Shown here: piece by piece, positions 1 through 7,906 of the stretch | Position numbering within the stretch: position 1 is the stretch's first letter | Layout of the letters: the number at the start of each line of letters is the position of its first letter | Source: Smittium culicis | Taxonomy: Eukaryota > Kickxellomycota > Harpellomycetes > Harpellales > Legeriomycetaceae | Direction of reading: 5' to 3' | NCBI GenBank assembly: GCA_001970855.1 | Contig: LSSN01000216.1 | Coordinates: forward strand, 3,769 to 16,962 | Length of the DNA: 13,194 nucleotides | Made by a program: the position numbers and the translations under genes | The notes under the pieces: model-generated | The model's input: the letters and a program-made list of their open reading frames with translations, nothing else | What the model was told of the DNA's origin: nothing | Database searches by the model: none

Positions 1-74
1 CCCCCCCCCCCTCCCTCATTTAAAGTTATATCTCACCATTATATATCTATAAACCGTATACACATCCTAAAACT

Positions 75-2515
75 ATGGAGAGCACCGCAAGGAACGTTCT
101 ACGTTCTGTGTAAGTCTGATTCCCCTAATTTTTTGCATTCCCTACTTATTCGCAATCTTTCTTTCGCGTCTCTGCTTCTTTCTAATCTCTTTTTCAATAT
201 TCTTATAGAAAAAACTACACAAAGGGCTATTCGGAAATTCAAACTAAAGTTAGAGAAGCCACCTCTATTAAGCAAGATCTCCCCAACAATGATCTCTTAC
301 AAACAATATCCAATTCCACTTACAACTCGTAATTATTACCTCTGTTTCTCTTTTTAAACGTCCACTCTTTCTTTCTTTTCCCTTTTCTTTTCTTAGTTTA
401 TATCTTTTCCTTTTAGAATTCAATTCATTGAAATTATGGAAGTTGTCGACAAGAGATTAAATGATAAAGGAAAATACTGGAGACATGTCTACAAGGTTTT
501 TTAATCTCCCCTATATCTTTTTGCCTTTTATTTTCGCTTATTCTTCTAACTCTTCTTTACTTTTCCCTCTGCTTTAGTCCTTGATTTTGCTAGATTATAT
601 GCTGAGATATGGCTCTGAACAAGTCGTTTCTTACTCCAAACAAAACTTGTACATTGTAAAAACTCTCAAAGAATTTCAATTCATCGATGAAGCCGGAAGA
701 GACAGAGGTTTAAATGGTAATTCATCTCCTTCCCTTACTCCTAATATATTCACTTTACGTCTTATTCCTACTATCCACTTTGCAACTGTACATCTAAATA
801 TAAATACTATTATTTTATTTTAGTCCGCCAAAAAGCTAAAGACGTAACTGATTTGCTCACTGATCTCGACAAGCTGAACAAAATTAGAAGTGGAAATTCA
901 AAAGGCCCCAGAAATAATCCCTCTGAGTCGAGCTATGCCAGGTCTAGCCAGCCTAGTTCTTACTCTGCTAGTAATGTCCAATCTACCAACGAAGAAGAAC
1001 GCCAACTCAGGCTCGCTCTAAAAGAAAGCGAAAAAGATGCTGTAAAAAGACTAATTCCTGAAAACTAGTAATTAATTCCTTTCAACTTTATTTCTTTTTT
1101 TTGCTCTTCCACTCTAAATATTACCTTTATGCTTCCATTTTATATTATACTTTATGCTTTAAAAATATTTCATCTTTTTTTTTGAAAATTAAATAATATT
1201 TAGTGATGAGGATAAAGAGCTAGAAAAAGCACTAAGAGAAAGTGCCGCATTAAACGGTACTTCTGGTTCTAGCATACCTGATGACGATAGCTACAGAAAT
1301 AGCCTAGCAAAAAACAACTCTAATAACTTACTTGATCTCAGCGATGCCTGGATTGCCCCTCAACAAAACATGTCTGGAACTTCTTCCCAGTTCAATAATA
1401 TGCCCAACCAAAATATCGGCTTCAACACCAATAACCTATTTGGGCAAAACAGCAACATGCCTAACTTCAACAACCAATTTGGCGCTAACAATTTAGGTGC
1501 ACAAAATTTACAGTACGACCAATTCAATAATAATATGAATAATATACAGTCCAACCCAATTAATTCCACAAGCAGTTGGGATAACAATCCCGATTTGTTA
1601 GGATTGGGAATGCAGAATGGTAGCACCCAGCCTGTTTCATCTATAAATGGAACCTATAACCCATTTGCTGCCTCGTCATCATCTTCTCACCCATTTAGTG
1701 CAACTGGTGCATTTGGTAACGTCTATGATAGTGGCGCATCTGCAAAACCATTGCCTGCAGGAATTGATTTATCAGGCCCTGGCGCTAAACTAGCTGAAAT
1801 TGCACGAAACAGCGAGAAAATTGATCCATTTGCAAATTTGGCAAATATTTCCTCATCCTCTGGCGGAATAAGTTCCTCTGCTCAACCAGCAAGTTCAAAC
1901 CCTTTTGCCTCTTCTTCCCCACAGCCCCAAAACTTCAACGCTAACCCAATAAACACATTTAGCTCTTCGAATTTTATAAGCAACAACGCTCAGCAGCAAA
2001 CTAATGGTTATTCTGCTGGTGAAAACTTGTTTGGCACCGCTCAAACCTCAAACATTCTGAACAGTTCTAACAACAGCAATATACATGGATTAAATTCGTC
2101 AACCATTTCTCCACCTCTACATATGAACAACTCGCAATTTCTAGCTAATCCGTTTTCTTCAACGCAGCAAAGTTCATCGCTAGCAAATAGCTCCACGCAG
2201 CCATTTGATATGATACCTTCTTTAAGTCATGCCAACTCGACGAACTCGCCATTTGGATACAATAACGCCGGTTCTACAGCTACCAACCAACCAATAAATA
2301 ATCAGATTCCACAAAATTCTAATAATCTAGGTAGTCCATTCAATCAACAGGCTTACAATTTCACTTCTGGGAATGCCATTAATACCAATACTAGTACTTT
2401 GGATCCATTCAGTAACATCGCTCCACAACAGCAGCAACATCAACAACAGAATTTCGGTAATTCTCAGAACCAGCAAACTAACCAAAACCTTAACGGTGCA
2501 AATTTGTTCCTCTAA
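75..2515 (+). CDS. ENT1: Epsin, ENTH-domain endocytic clathrin adaptor (six exons)
   Basis: Exons by my reading: 75-109, 209-328, 417-495, 578-716, 824-1067, 1204-2515, all with GT..AG introns of 82-136 bp, giving 642 residues. The ENTH domain is about residues 5-145. KRLND (64-68), WRHVYK (73-78), YGSE and KTLKEFQ motifs fix every junction by homology. The basic residues that bind PtdIns(4,5)P2 in the family (KRLND, K71, R74, H75, K78) are present. Two ubiquitin-interacting motifs follow: residues 181-194 (EEERQLRLALKESE) and 207-220 (DEDKELEKALRESA, just after the exon 5/6 junction). The tail is disordered and N/S/Q-rich. It carries clathrin-box-like LLDL (248-251) and LLGLG (337-341), NPF EH-domain ligands (358, 438, 521), and DPF AP-2 ligands (413, 606). 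In this family the protein couples PIP2-rich plasma membrane and ubiquitinated cargo to clathrin during endocytosis. The start at 75 gives a short helix-0-like N-terminus (MESTARNVLRS). The donor of intron 3 (GTTTTT) is weak, but the joined protein aligns without a gap. The ATSNDPWGP loop is not conserved. Confidence 0.93.
110..208 (+). other. Epsin intron 1
   Basis: The donor GTAAGT at 110-115 and the acceptor TTCTTATAG ending at 208 frame a T-rich intron. A CTAAT branch-like site lies near 182-186. Splicing makes codon 12 (Val) from GT plus A and restores the ENTH start VKNYTKGYSE, which is otherwise in a different frame from exon 1. Confidence 0.85.
329..416 (+). other. Epsin intron 2
   Basis: The donor is GTAATT at 329 and the acceptor TTTTAG ends at 416, after a strong C/T tract. 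The junction codon TC/A gives Ser in STYNSIQFIEIM, matching the family's pattern between ENTH helices. Confidence 0.85.
496..577 (+). other. Epsin intron 3 (weak GTTTTT donor)
   Basis: A phase-0 intron lies between HVYK and SLILLDY. The donor is GTTTTT, lacking the usual purines at positions 3-4. A CTAAC branch site (546-550) and a TTTAG acceptor support splicing. The protein on either side aligns with ENTH without loss, so the donor choice is well constrained. Confidence 0.82.
717..823 (+). other. Epsin intron 4
   Basis: The donor is GTAATT at 717 and the acceptor TTTTAG ends at 823. The junction codon G/TC gives Val in GLNVRQKAKD, the last ENTH helix region. Confidence 0.85.
1068..1203 (+). 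other. Epsin intron 5
   Basis: The donor is GTAATT at 1068 and the acceptor ATTTAG ends at 1203. The intron lies exactly between the two UIM-coding segments. Without splicing the frame hits TAG at 1066-1068; with splicing TA/T gives Tyr206, and the second UIM follows at once. Confidence 0.85.
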
Positions 2516-2585
2516 CTTTAAAATAATAATTTAAAAAAAAAACCAAATTAAATTAGAAGACACTACAATAACTTTAATGCTCTCA

Positions 2586-2634
2586 TATCCTTTCATTCAT
2601 TAATGAAATAAGGATACTGCTCTTTTTTTTTTTT
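2586..2634 (+). other. Stem-loop followed by T12 in the epsin 3' region
   Basis: TATCCT (2586-2591) pairs with AGGATA (2611-2616), and TTCATT pairs with AATGAA around a CATT loop, giving two 6-bp stems separated by a short bulge. A run of twelve T follows at 2623-2634. It lies about 70 nt after the epsin stop and could be a 3'UTR structure. A function is not shown. Confidence 0.35.
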
Positions 2635-2904
2635 ATCCATTTACTTTTATTTTTACTAGCCTATTAACTTGAATAATATTATTTCTTAAACTAAGATCCT
2701 GCCAGCAATAATTACAATATTTGATATTTTCATAAACACTCTTACTTTATCATTTAGGCGATCTTCAAATTTATTTCAATGAATTTGTTTTTTCTTAAAT
2801 TTAAATTTTATAAAGATTCAAACAGCCTTCTTGTTCTGGTTAGTCGAACTTTTATTAGCGTAAATTTGAAAATGGTTATGAAGCTGCCATACTAAAAAAT
2901 AAAC

Positions 2905-2927
2905 AATAATAATAATAATAGTAATAA
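2905..2927. repeat. AAT trinucleotide microsatellite
   Basis: About five uninterrupted AAT units are followed by a G interruption and another AAT, then A-rich DNA. This is a simple sequence repeat. Confidence 0.8.
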
Positions 2928-3121
2928 AAATAAAAGTTTAATCATTGAACTTTAATTGGACAAATAGTATAAAAGCGATTATTGGGTTTGGGCATTTTAA
3001 AAAAACTAGTATATTTATAGATAAAAAATGGAATCAACTGTACTTAAGAGGTAGAATTTTAAGTCTAAGTGCGAATAGGATGTTTATAAGTATTAGTAGC
3101 GAATTGTATCATGCGAATTTT

Positions 3122-3246
3122 AAAAAAAAAAAAAAAAAAAAGTTGGGGATGGATGGGGATGGGCGAGTAGTAGTAGCGAGCGGCATTTCAAGGGGTGGCG
3201 TGGTTTTGTGTGGGGGTAAAAATTTTAAAAAAAAAAAAAAAAAAAA
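3122..3246 (+). repeat. Two A20 tracts flanking a G-rich island
   Basis: A20 at 3122-3141 and A20 at 3227-3246 are each preceded by AATTTT and followed by GT. They therefore form direct repeats of about 28 bp spaced 105 bp apart. The DNA between them (3142-3226) is strongly G-rich on the plus strand (GGGG, GGGG, GGG, GGGG, GGGGG runs), in contrast to the AT-rich surroundings. A reading frame through it encodes polylysine from the A tracts and is not credible as a gene. Confidence 0.75.
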
Positions 3247-3553
3247 GTGCGATTGAAATAGTAGCTGCTATAGAAACGAAAGATTTTTTTCAATTAAACA
3301 TTGCATGTTTATAATTTTAATGTTTTCATGGGCTGGTAGGTTATTTTTCCAAGTGCCAAAACTATCCACCGAAATGGCAAATGTACAAGGTAAAATTGAA
3401 TGCTGTTATTTCTATTGGCTATGTTATACTGTGGATCCAATAACAAAATGGGGTGTATTTGGTTTATCCAATTATGATTTTTAGTTAAGTATAAGCGTGT
3501 TGGCTCCAGAAAGAGTTGACCAGAAAATCTATAGGGCAAACACTTTTCTAACG

Positions 3554-3577
3554 TTTTTATTTTTATTTTTATTTTTA
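3554..3577 (+). repeat. TTTTTA hexanucleotide microsatellite
   Basis: Four perfect TTTTTA units are followed by a partial unit. Confidence 0.85.
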
Positions 3578-4478
3578 TTTATAAAAAAGGTACTTTTTTT
3601 TTTTTCTTCCTAATAAATACTTGTTTATCAAATTAAATATAGAGCGGATTTAAATTTCCAAAACCAGTTTATAAAGAGTTGCATTTTAGAGGGGGTGAAT
3701 GGGTGGGAGGAGTTAGCAAGTTGTGATTGCTGGTCAAGGAAAATTTAAGCGCTCTGATAAAAAGTATTGATTGCAGAAGCAGAGTTTTTTAATATAGTGC
3801 ATTCCATGCAAGCTAATCTTTGCAGCGCTGTGGGGGGGGAGCGAATATAAGGCGGAGCATTTATTATTTGGTTTATTGGTTTAGATTAATGCAAACAAAG
3901 TCATCTGAGGCCAAATAATATCAGCTTATAAATATTAAAAAAAAATAGAGCGAGTGAGAGAGAGGCTTCTAATTTTAATTTTTTTTATCCCAAACTGGAT
4001 TATTCATCAACTGCTGCAGACTTTTTTTTCTTGCCTTTTCTTTTCTTTTTTTTAATATTGTTTCGTGGCTTGGAATTTGTCTGATTTAGCTGTACTTTTG
4101 GCTAGATATGTGAACATTTCAAATGGGCGCGACTGGTTTTAGCATCCCCATTCGATCTTTTGATGGGTGATAGCTTATAGCTGAGGTAACTTGATTAGGA
4201 CTTGGTTGTGTGTGAGTGACGGCTATAATGGCGATGATCAAATTATATGTAAAAAAAAACGGGTAAGGAGGAGCGGGGGTTGGTAGAAGTAGTGGTAAAT
4301 GGCAAAAGGCTAAAGGCTAAAGCCAAAATGCGCAGGAAAAAGATTCGAAGATTGGCGGGGAATGTGTTTATTGGTGTTCGCAAAGGAACTAAAATTAACG
4401 GCAATTTATGCTCATAGCGGTGTTTGCAAATACAACAAAACTCAACATACTTTTGATTCGCTATCCACTATGCCAGGC

Positions 4479-4487
4479 TATAAATAG
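4479..4487 (+). promoter_or_regulatory. Probable TATA box for the secreted I9-like gene
   Basis: TATAAATAG sits in a locally GC-rich context (GGC before, CTG after), 373 nt before the ATG at 4860 on the same strand. It is the best core promoter match in the region. It implies a leader of roughly 340 nt, pyrimidine-rich and possibly with a leader intron (a weak candidate ends at the AG near 4698). Confidence 0.5.
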
Positions 4488-4859
4488 CTGAAAGGATTTG
4501 TTTCCTTATTTAAATTGGCATGAAATTTGGACTTCTTTGACTCTATTTAAACTTTTTTTTACGACTCTTGTGATATGTCTGCTCCTTTTTATTTCTTTAT
4601 ATCTTTGCATCAAAACATCTTTTAATCGAATAAGCGTATATCCTAGTATATAATACCACTGCAAATATTTCTAAAACTTCCTTTTTTTTCTATCTAAGCC
4701 CCAATTTTTCGATTTTCGATTTTCTGAAATAAAACTTATTTATCCCAATCTCGCTTCAATACCTAAAAAGCCAAAAATACTTTTACTTTTTATACTCAAT
4801 AAAAAAACATATTCCAACTAAATTCAATCTTTATCTACAAACATAAATAAAAACGTACC

Positions 4860-5294
4860 ATGAAGCTTTTTGGAATTTTATTAGCTGGAGCATTAACTTT
4901 TTCTCAAGCCAAAAGCGAAGACGTCTGCAAAGATGCTATTGCGAAATGTGGACCAAACTCGGTAAAGCCTGCGGAAACTTGCGGAGCTGCACCAGAAAGA
5001 TATATTGTCGTTTTGGACGCTGGGGAATTAGGCGTAAACTCAAAATCTGTTCTATCTTCCCACCTTGAATGGCTCAACAAGCAAATTAAAATCTCGCAGC
5101 GCACCAACCCTAACTTCGTTGCAAACAATCTCAGCTCAAAAAACGCCAATAGAGTAGCCCGTGAGTATACTATTGGAGGCTTTGTCGGATATAACTCTAT
5201 AGTTGACCTTGATATACTTGCTCAAATTTGTCTCCGCAACGATGTCAAATACGTTGAAGTCGATTCCAAAGTGTCTATTGTCAATAATAATTAG
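4860..5294 (+). CDS. Small secreted protein with a stand-alone inhibitor-I9 (subtilisin propeptide-like) domain
   Basis: This intronless gene encodes 144 residues. Residues 1-17 look like a signal peptide (MK, then a hydrophobic core, with SQA before a likely cleavage site). Residues 18-45 form a short polar segment with three cysteines (C23, C30, C41). Residues 46-141 match the I9 propeptide pattern: RYIVVLD, then a helix with SHLEWL (67-72), REYTIGGFVGYNS (101-113), and the closing VKYVEVDSKVSI (129-140). C124 is the fourth Cys. In the family this fold is a subtilase propeptide or, when free, an inhibitor such as yeast Pbi2. No catalytic S8 domain follows; TAG ends the frame and AT-rich DNA follows. 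I infer a secreted inhibitor or chaperone of serine proteases. The ATG context is good (ACC before ATG). The alternative is a truncated S8 protease, but the clean C-terminus at the usual I9 end argues for a complete protein. Confidence 0.85.
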   Translation: MKLFGILLAGALTFSQAKSEDVCKDAIAKCGPNSVKPAETCGAAPERYIVVLDAGELGVNSKSVLSSHLEWLNKQIKISQRTNPNFVANNLSSKNANRVAREYTIGGFVGYNSIVDLDILAQICLRNDVKYVEVDSKVSIVNNN

Positions 5295-6401
5295 CTTTTT
5301 TCCTTTCTCTTTATTAAGTTCAGCAGTATTCTATTGTTTTAAGCTATATTTATTGCCTTTCCTTTTTTTTATTTTTTTGAATTTTATTCAAGAAAACTAT
5401 AAAAGAACCAAATTAATCTGTTAATTGTATTGGATTAAACATAACTAAGCTATATAAGATAATTTTCGAACCGCTCTACTATTATTTATTTTTTATTTGT
5501 GTGTCCACTTTGGAAAAAAAAAAAAAAAAAAAATTAAGCCTGTTAAAAGATATTTACTAATTGGTAGTTAGCCTACCGCTGATTTTAGCAGCATGTGAAC
5601 CTTAATACGAATTAGAATTTCCTTAAAGTACAGTGAAAAAATTTCACAGTTTATTTTGCTATTTGCTAATACACGCTGAATTATTTTTCTGTTTGTCAGC
5701 AATAAATTTCACCAAAAACTGCATTAAACTTAAATTTATGTTTAGTTTATTTCTTTTTCTCTCCCTCTTATTTCCATTATCTTCCTCTTCTATTCTTAGT
5801 AACTTTTCTTGAAAAAATAAAATAAAACTCCAAATCCCCCTAATAACTGAATAAGATATTCATTCGTGTTTATTTAGTTGCATATTCTCACTTAAACCCC
5901 TTTTATTTTACTTTTTGTTTACCAGTTACTCAAGATTAACTCGCCATCCCTTCCCTAATTCTAGGTAGCTATTTTTACTTCTTTCATACTTATTCATCTC
6001 CAAATTGCATTAATCTATATCCCAATTCCCATCCTATTGTTAATAATATAAAGAAACAAAAAAAAAAAAGTTGAAATAATCCCTTTTAAATCCTATCTAA
6101 TATACTATTCCTGACTGGAAAAAAACACTATATTATACTATTAATTTATTCTATCTTTTATTAAATAAATTTGTTTTTGGCATAATACTATTATAAGAAT
6201 CTAATTTAAACCTGTTTTCACTTGCTTACTTTGATCCTTTTTATCTGTTTTAAATTCAGTCAAGCTAGATAAGAATTTATTTTCAAGCCCTGTAGGTTAT
6301 ACTATATATTCATCTTATTCTAATCGACAACAAAAGTTGTTTAGATCAACAATACTCGGATACTATAAATTCTAATCTTAATAAAGTAAATTAAATCAAA
6401 A
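5295..6401. other. Intergenic region between the I9-like gene and TFIIB
   Basis: No gene is seen. The region is AT-rich with homopolymer A runs (about 5514-5533 and 6059-6069). It has a GGTAG/CTACC mini-hairpin (5563-5577) and a GTGAAA/TTTCAC mini-hairpin near 5632-5646. A long pyrimidine-rich stretch covers about 5750-6030. TATA-like strings at about 6300-6310 and 6364-6369 could serve the TFIIB promoter, but neither is decisive. A TCGAACC string near 5468 does not fit a tRNA T arm. Confidence 0.6.
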
Positions 6402-7394
6402 ATGGCCACTCCAAACGTTTCATCAGTACCTACAATTACCCCCGTTGATATGAGAATAAACGTGGTTTTAGTTTGCCCTGACTGCAAATCTTCTGTTCCT
6501 AATATAGTAGAGGAGTTTGCCTCGGGCGATCTCGTATGTGGCGATTGTGGGCTTGTACTAGGCGACAGAATTATCGACACTCGTTCCGAATGGAGAACCT
6601 TCGCTAACGATGAAGGTGACGATCCCTCGCGTGTAGGTAATGCTGCCAATCCCTTTCTTGATGGCGCTCAGCTCGATACCATAATCGCCCGTAGTGGTGA
6701 TGGCGGTTCGGGTCTAGCTCGTGATCTTAACAAGATTCACGGCAAAAACACTGCCCAGAAGCATGAAAAGAACCTCATCCAAGCATACAAAGAAATTATA
6801 GGTATGTGTGATGCTATTGATTTGCCCAAAAGTATCGGCGATGTTGCAAAACAGCTCTACAAGGAAGTCGAAGATAACAAACTGCTAAGAGGAAAATCTA
6901 ACGAAAGTATCATTGCCGCATGTATTTTTATTGCATGTAGGCAGGAAAACGTTCCAAGAACGTTTAAGGAAATATGCGCTTTGACCAGAGTCCCTAAACG
7001 CGATATTGGCCGTGTTGTCAAAGAACTGCAGAGACTGCTCAAAACTAACGTTGGTGGAATGAGCAGTGAAGATCTAATGTCTCGCTTCTGTTCTAACCTC
7101 TCTCTAAACATGGAAATCCAACGTATTGCCATAATCCTCAGTACTAAAGCTAAAAACCTCCGCACTCTCGCGGGTAAGTCCCCCGTAAGTATCGCCGCCG
7201 CTTGCATCTTCTTTGCTACTCATTTCCTTGGAACCCCAAGCGAATCAAAAAATATTTCAAACACCACTGGTGTCAGCGAAGTCACTATCAAAAATACCTA
7301 CAAACAGCTATACGTCGGTATCAACGACCTTGTTGATAAAGACTTTTTCAAAACTTACCCTAAAGCTTCAATCAGCAACTTACCAAGCCCTTAG
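6402..7394 (+). CDS. SUA7: Transcription initiation factor IIB (TFIIB)
   Basis: An uninterrupted frame encodes 330 residues, close to the usual TFIIB length (yeast Sua7 is 345). The N-terminal zinc ribbon has C25-x2-C28-x17-C46-x2-C49. The B-reader/linker follows with IIDTRSEWRTFAND (57-70) and DDPSRVG (73-79), highly characteristic of TFIIB. Two cyclin-like repeats fill the rest: about 118-213 (with SIIAACIFIACRQ, 169-181) and about 226-318 (with SIAAACIFFATHFL, 263-276). In the nucleus TFIIB bridges TBP at the promoter to RNA polymerase II and helps set the start site. The start is well placed (AAAATGG context) and the whole family length is present. It faces the ABC gene convergently. It is neither Brf1 (no C-terminal extension) nor the Pol I factor, because the reader motif is that of TFIIB. 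Confidence 0.97.
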   Translation: MATPNVSSVPTITPVDMRINVVLVCPDCKSSVPNIVEEFASGDLVCGDCGLVLGDRIIDTRSEWRTFANDEGDDPSRVGNAANPFLDGAQLDTIIARSGDGGSGLARDLNKIHGKNTAQKHEKNLIQAYKEIIGMCDAIDLPKSIGDVAKQLYKEVEDNKLLRGKSNESIIAACIFIACRQENVPRTFKEICALTRVPKRDIGRVVKELQRLLKTNVGGMSSEDLMSRFCSNLSLNMEIQRIAIILSTKAKNLRTLAGKSPVSIAAACIFFATHFLGTPSESKNISNTTGVSEVTIKNTYKQLYVGINDLVDKDFFKTYPKASISNLPSP

Positions 7395-7906
7395 ATTAAT
7401 CCCCCCTTCTAAAAAAAAAAAATTAATAACAGATATATAAAACAATACTTATAAAAACCATTCATAAAATATCACTGCCCTCACCCTTCTTCCACCTCCG
7501 CCTCCGTCTCTGCCATCTTTTCTCTTCCATTCTTTCACCACACTTCCATCCACATACCACCAGTCTCTTCCGATTAGCATTAACCCAAAAAAAAAATATA
7601 TAATACTTGAAATTGAAAAAAAAAAAAAAAAAAATTATTATATTAAAACCATAAATTAAAATAAAGCAATTTTTAAAGGATAATTTACTCCTAATCGCAA
7701 TAATCAATTCTCTACTTCTAATTATGATCCACTTATTTCCCTCTTTTAAAAGTATATAGAAAAATTTTAACAGCTACTATAAAACACTAAAATGTTACAT
7801 AAAATGCAATATATTTATAATAGACCGAAAAATAAATATATATTTAAGCGCAAAAATAATATGCAATTTCAAAATTGTATGAAAAGAAGAAAAAAAAAAA
7901 ATTGGA
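7395..7906. other. Convergent intergenic region with a pyrimidine-rich tract
   Basis: This is the shared 3' region of TFIIB (+) and the ABC gene (-). About 7475-7570 is almost pure C/T with few G, while the rest is AT-rich with A runs (7411-7420, 7588-7596, and a longer run about 7617-7634). AATAAA-like signals lie near 7659 on the plus strand. No gene is seen. Confidence 0.6.

Larger units (their letters stand above)
2516..4859. other. Long intergenic region between epsin and the I9-like gene
   Basis: No convincing gene is seen on either strand in these 2.3 kb. It holds the epsin 3' end, a stem-loop followed by T12 (2586-2634), an AAT microsatellite, two A20 tracts around a G-rich island, a TTTTTA microsatellite, and further plus-strand G-rich patches (about 3690-3710, G8 at 3832-3839, 4260-4300). 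A clear TATA box lies at 4479-4487 and a pyrimidine-rich leader runs up to 4859. Short open frames, for example 3320-3484 (+), lack recognisable homology. Confidence 0.7.

Noticed and set aside
133..357. Plus-strand open frame covering the start of the epsin gene
   Set aside because: It runs through intron 1 and the wrong frame of exon 2; the ENTH sequence is in another frame.
1360..1626. Minus-strand open frame inside the epsin tail
   Set aside because: Antisense shadow of the N-rich coding repeat region.
2945..3256. Plus-strand open frame with two polylysine stretches
   Set aside because: The lysines come from the two A20 tracts, the start is not ATG, and the rest has no recognisable domain; it is noncoding low-complexity DNA.
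3309..3539. Overlapping short frames on both strands (minus 76 codons; plus ATG frame 3320-3484 of 54 codons)
   Set aside because: No homology, no splice context and no codon bias that I can see; kept as noncoding. A decayed gene cannot be excluded.
5460..5480. TCGAACC string as a reverse-strand tRNA T arm
   Set aside because: The surrounding bases do not pair as a T stem and no A box, acceptor or anticodon stem can be built.
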